From: Craspedostauros australis
Lineage: Eukaryota; Bacillariophyta; Bacillariophyceae; Mastogloiales; Achnanthaceae
Direction: 5' to 3'
NCBI GenBank assembly: GCA_026770025.1
Contig: JAMXDE010000035.1
Span: 62,001 to 126,000, forward strand
Length of the DNA stretch: 64,000 nt
Shown here: piece by piece, positions 60,900 through 64,000 of the stretch
Position numbering within the stretch: position 1 is the stretch's first letter
How the letters are laid out: each line of letters opens with the position of its first letter
Program-made: the position numbers and the translations under genes
The notes under the pieces: generated by a model
What the model was told of the DNA's origin: nothing
Database searches by the model: none
What the model saw: the letters and a program-made list of their open reading frames with translations, nothing else

Positions 60900-63800
60900 A
60901 GGCAAAATCTATGACTCAACTCCGCGTTCCAAACTTAATACTGCATACTGCATACTGAATACTGTAATCCTTTTTTGTATTTGTCACGCATGCTCGTGCT
61001 CGATAACAGTAGCATCATCGCACCATCATACAATCGCACAGACTCTCATCAGTACAGTCAGCGCATGGACGAAAGAAGAAAGAGCAAAGAGCAAGCTGCG
61101 ACTTGGCTGACGCCAAACAGCAAAGGAATCGTGCTCGTCAATGCAGTATGCCAAGCCTGCACTACCATGCACTCCAAGTTGGGGATTCCACCTCGGTGAC
61201 CGCTCATGCTGAGATGGGGTGGTGACCACAGAGCAGTTGCAAACCCCGCTCAAAGATCCGGCTGTTGCCCAGACGCCAATGGGTCGCAACAGCAATCCTT
61301 GAGGATTTGGCGCCATTTCCATCGAATCTTTAGTCTCTTCATTCCCGATTTCTCGCACATCACCTACGTGTAGTATCTTGGCTGTATTCATGCGTGGCAA
61401 GCATTGCGTGCAGTCAAGGGTGGCGTGAAATTCAATACAAACATCGACCGCCACAGCGTCCAAAGAAAGCGCGCGGCATTGCACATCCTGTATGACGAAT
61501 CTCCACAAATGGCAAGCAGCCGACTTTGCATACCGGGATCCTTGATGCCGCAGGTGACCAAAATGGGTGTTCTGAAACATGCTCCGCCCAAGTGTCGATC
61601 TGTGGACCAACCCCCGACGGAGACACTCCAAGTTTCATGTTCTTACACCTCCGACATCCAACAACCTTCGCCCAGCTTTCAGCACCCGACAACGTTCTCT
61701 AAACATTCAACATTCAACATTCAGCATTCAACCTTCAGTTCTTAGCTTTCCGCATCCAGCAACCAGTGCTGAACGAGTCAGTCTGACCTGTTTCCACAGT
61801 TGCCCAGCACGCAAAACCTCTTCGCAATCTTCTACTCGCAGGAAACATCGAAACGACGCGTGTCGTTGATGTGCCGTGCCGTGCTAGTCGTACGCGATAG
61901 CATGCACCAAAGTGGAACGCCACGCAATGGTTTGGCGCGCTGTTTGCTCTGCATTCGCATCGGAGTTGGTGTCGCCAGATTGTCCCTGAATCGGTGCATA
62001 CAGCATGATGACCCAAACGAAGGCGCGAATGGGCAGAAATTGTACGCGAAAACATACTCCACAGCACATCACATACGCCGTTCTCGTTTCATCCTGATCT
62101 ATTCGAATGAATCGAAGGTGCAACGAACAATCAATCACGGACGTTCCATTTTCGAACTCGACAAACAAAGAACACTGACGGAGACAGTGAAACGGACGAC
62201 TATCGTGACTTGTCTGTGTCGAACACACGTTTAAATCGTTATACCTCGTATATACGATAACGTTTTCAACCGCAATGACCTCTCCAATGACACCATTGTT
62301 TGTTCTCGACTCTCTGCCGCAGTGTCCATAGAATACCGCACAACGAGGAAGGGCAACAGCAGGAACAGCAGTAGCAGAGGGAGGACGGAGAGGAGCGCTG
62401 AAACCACCCAACTGCTCTGCTGCACTCTGATATCTCTAGAGCGGAATCTGAGAAACATGAAGAATGATATTGTCTCAAGCGCAACGACAGCGACGTGAGT
62501 ATGGATCTTGAAGCTGCGAGATGAGGTAATGTGTATGTGTGCGCGCGATACGTGTGTTTGGAACAGAAGCGCTCAACAAAGTGATGAAAATGAAACCATG
62601 ACATCGGAAAGGTTCGACGCCTTCTTCAAGTTCGGTCATGTCGGAGAAGTTGATTAGCCTCAAATCGTGTTAAGCCTCAAGGCAGAGGCGCACACCTGTT
62701 GTTTTCCCCTAGCTCCCATCATTGTTCGTGTGGTTACGGTCTGTGCACGTATGCGTGGTTCCACACGAAGACTTCTGTTTCGTTCCTGGACTCTCTTGGT
62801 GCGTTCTTGGTGCTTCTTCGAACATGGGTTCGAGGAGCTTCTTATGGCATGTGCGCAAGGTGTTTGTGTCGCGATGGATAAGACCCGCCTGAGCGAAAAT
62901 AGTACACCTTTCTCGGGAAGTCCTCTCAGATTTCCCTATAAATTTAATATGATGTTCCTCTATATGAGAAAGTGACGGATTGACTTTCCTAGAATTGCTA
63001 CACTTTATATTTTATAAGTTATGAGGGCTTGAGTTGAGAAATTCCCCACAGTAGCCCGTGCTTTAGGTTTTTAGCTTTCGATCGGACATGGATGCGACTC
63101 GTCATTGTCTTCAAGTTGGACGTCGGCGAGCGGCGAAAATGTCCTTTTTTCCTCTCTGAGACGGACTCACAGCAAGGCACTCGAAGCTGAACTCAGACGT
63201 GTCTACAGTCGTGCAAACGGATCAACATTTCGGCTGTTTTTGGCCCCAATTGATTGCACGCAGTTTCTCGCAGTGGACTTGGAACAGGTGTGGAGGAGAA
63301 AAACTGCATCAGAATGCGATGGTACGTACGTGCACTGCGCTGTACGTACGACATTAGGATGGGATGAAGGTGCAGAGCTATCAGCATATTCCACCAGGTA
63401 TAGTGGGATGTTACTTTTGCCTTTGCTGATGCTGGTAGTACTTCGTGAGCGCGGGAACTGTGATCACTGCCGGGTTCGTTGCACCATGATCTCGCGCGTT
63501 CCACGTGTGGTCTCTCATTTCATACAAGGGGCACGAGACTCTGTGACAAGATAGGTGCAGGAGGATGACGTTCCCATCCTGCGAATCAAAGTTGACCGGT
63601 GGAAACTACAGCACATTCCTGATGTACGCTGCTGTGCTCTTCTCGAGTTGCTGAGTTGCCGAGTCGCCGCGCGTTGCGCCTCTCAGACAGGATTTCGGTG
63701 TCTTGTTGTTGCTGTTGTGGAAGTTTGTGGCTTCATTTTGCTCTTTTCTTGATCACGTTTCATTCCTTTTCCTGGTTCTTTTCCATGTCGCACCCAAAGA

Positions 63801-64000
63801 AACGCTCTGTTCTACTTCAGATGTCGGTGGACAGACAGACGTGAGATGTGGTGTTTTGGTGGAAACATGCATGGAACAAAACCAAATCAGATACTGCGCT
63901 CGCGAATTCTGGACTGCTTTGTGCCTGTTGATACACATTCCCAGAAGAATCGTTTCTGGCGCGCCACAAAACTGCGGAGTGGCTCTGCGAGAACAGAATG
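60900..64000. other. 3.1-kb stretch with no supported gene
   Basis: Short open frames on both strands overlap. ATTCAACATTCAACATTCAG-type repeats occur near 61705-61735. AT-rich DNA lies around 62935-63020. No gene, LTR or RNA is supported up to the window edge. Confidence 0.5.

Noticed and set aside
61026-61631. 201-codon - strand frame
   Set aside because: No motif, irregular composition, overlapped by open frames on the other strand; likely chance.

Overview
The window looks like nuclear DNA of a diatom (stramenopile alga). The evidence is the mix of gene families: a DUF6824-domain protein, a COG3899-type ATPase, a DUF1415-type protein with a probable plastid presequence, and a glycosyltransferase of a kind seen in diatoms. 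Short GT-AG introns sit in ordinary eukaryotic housekeeping genes (ASF1, NAC-alpha, a protein kinase), and there are three Ty1/copia-type LTR retrotransposons. I cannot assign a species. I saw no rRNA, tRNA, CRISPR array or plasmid-like feature. All exon boundaries were worked out by hand from reading frame and splice dinucleotides; no search or alignment was run.

Layout. From 1 to about 19.7 kb the DNA is mobile-element territory. TE1 is a complete copia-type element on the + strand whose 5' LTR is cut by the window edge. It is followed by a solo LTR of a related family (8800-9613), then a mosaic of older LTR pieces (9655-11710), and then TE2 (11711-18994, - strand). TE2 sits inside one of those older LTRs and carries a broken polyprotein gene. 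A 23-base C tract (19681-19703) separates this block from a broken cysteine-rich gene (19704-20741).

From 21 to 35 kb are host genes: a two-exon type II membrane glycosyltransferase, an ankyrin-like/coiled-coil protein, the DUF1415 protein, a 1421-residue AAA-type ATPase and eIF2-beta. A third retrotransposon, TE3 (35449-42076, 108-bp LTRs, 5-bp target duplication), lies in the divergent promoter region between eIF2-beta and an F-box/WD40 gene. Its edge is 67 bp from the WD40 start codon.

From 42 to 54.3 kb is the densest host region: F-box/WD40, an RS/Ser/Asn-rich protein, histone chaperone ASF1 (3 exons), NAC-alpha (2 exons, the first only 9 coding bases), a protein kinase in 5 exons (one of 18 bases) and a METTL27-like methyltransferase. 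From 54.3 to 64 kb there is one convincing gene, the DUF6824 protein; the rest holds no gene I can support.

The host genes do not form a pathway. They are a typical compact protist arrangement with alternating strands, short convergent 3' gaps (135-341 bp) and shared divergent 5' regions. The most unusual material is in the retrotransposons. TE1 and TE2 both have a 12-bp perfect palindrome exactly where a tRNA primer-binding site is expected. TE2 and the solo LTR have 6-bp target duplications. TE2 lacks the first half of its reverse transcriptase yet has near-identical LTRs. TE3 appears to need a -1 frameshift to make Pol and has Asp-Leu-Gly at its presumed protease active site.
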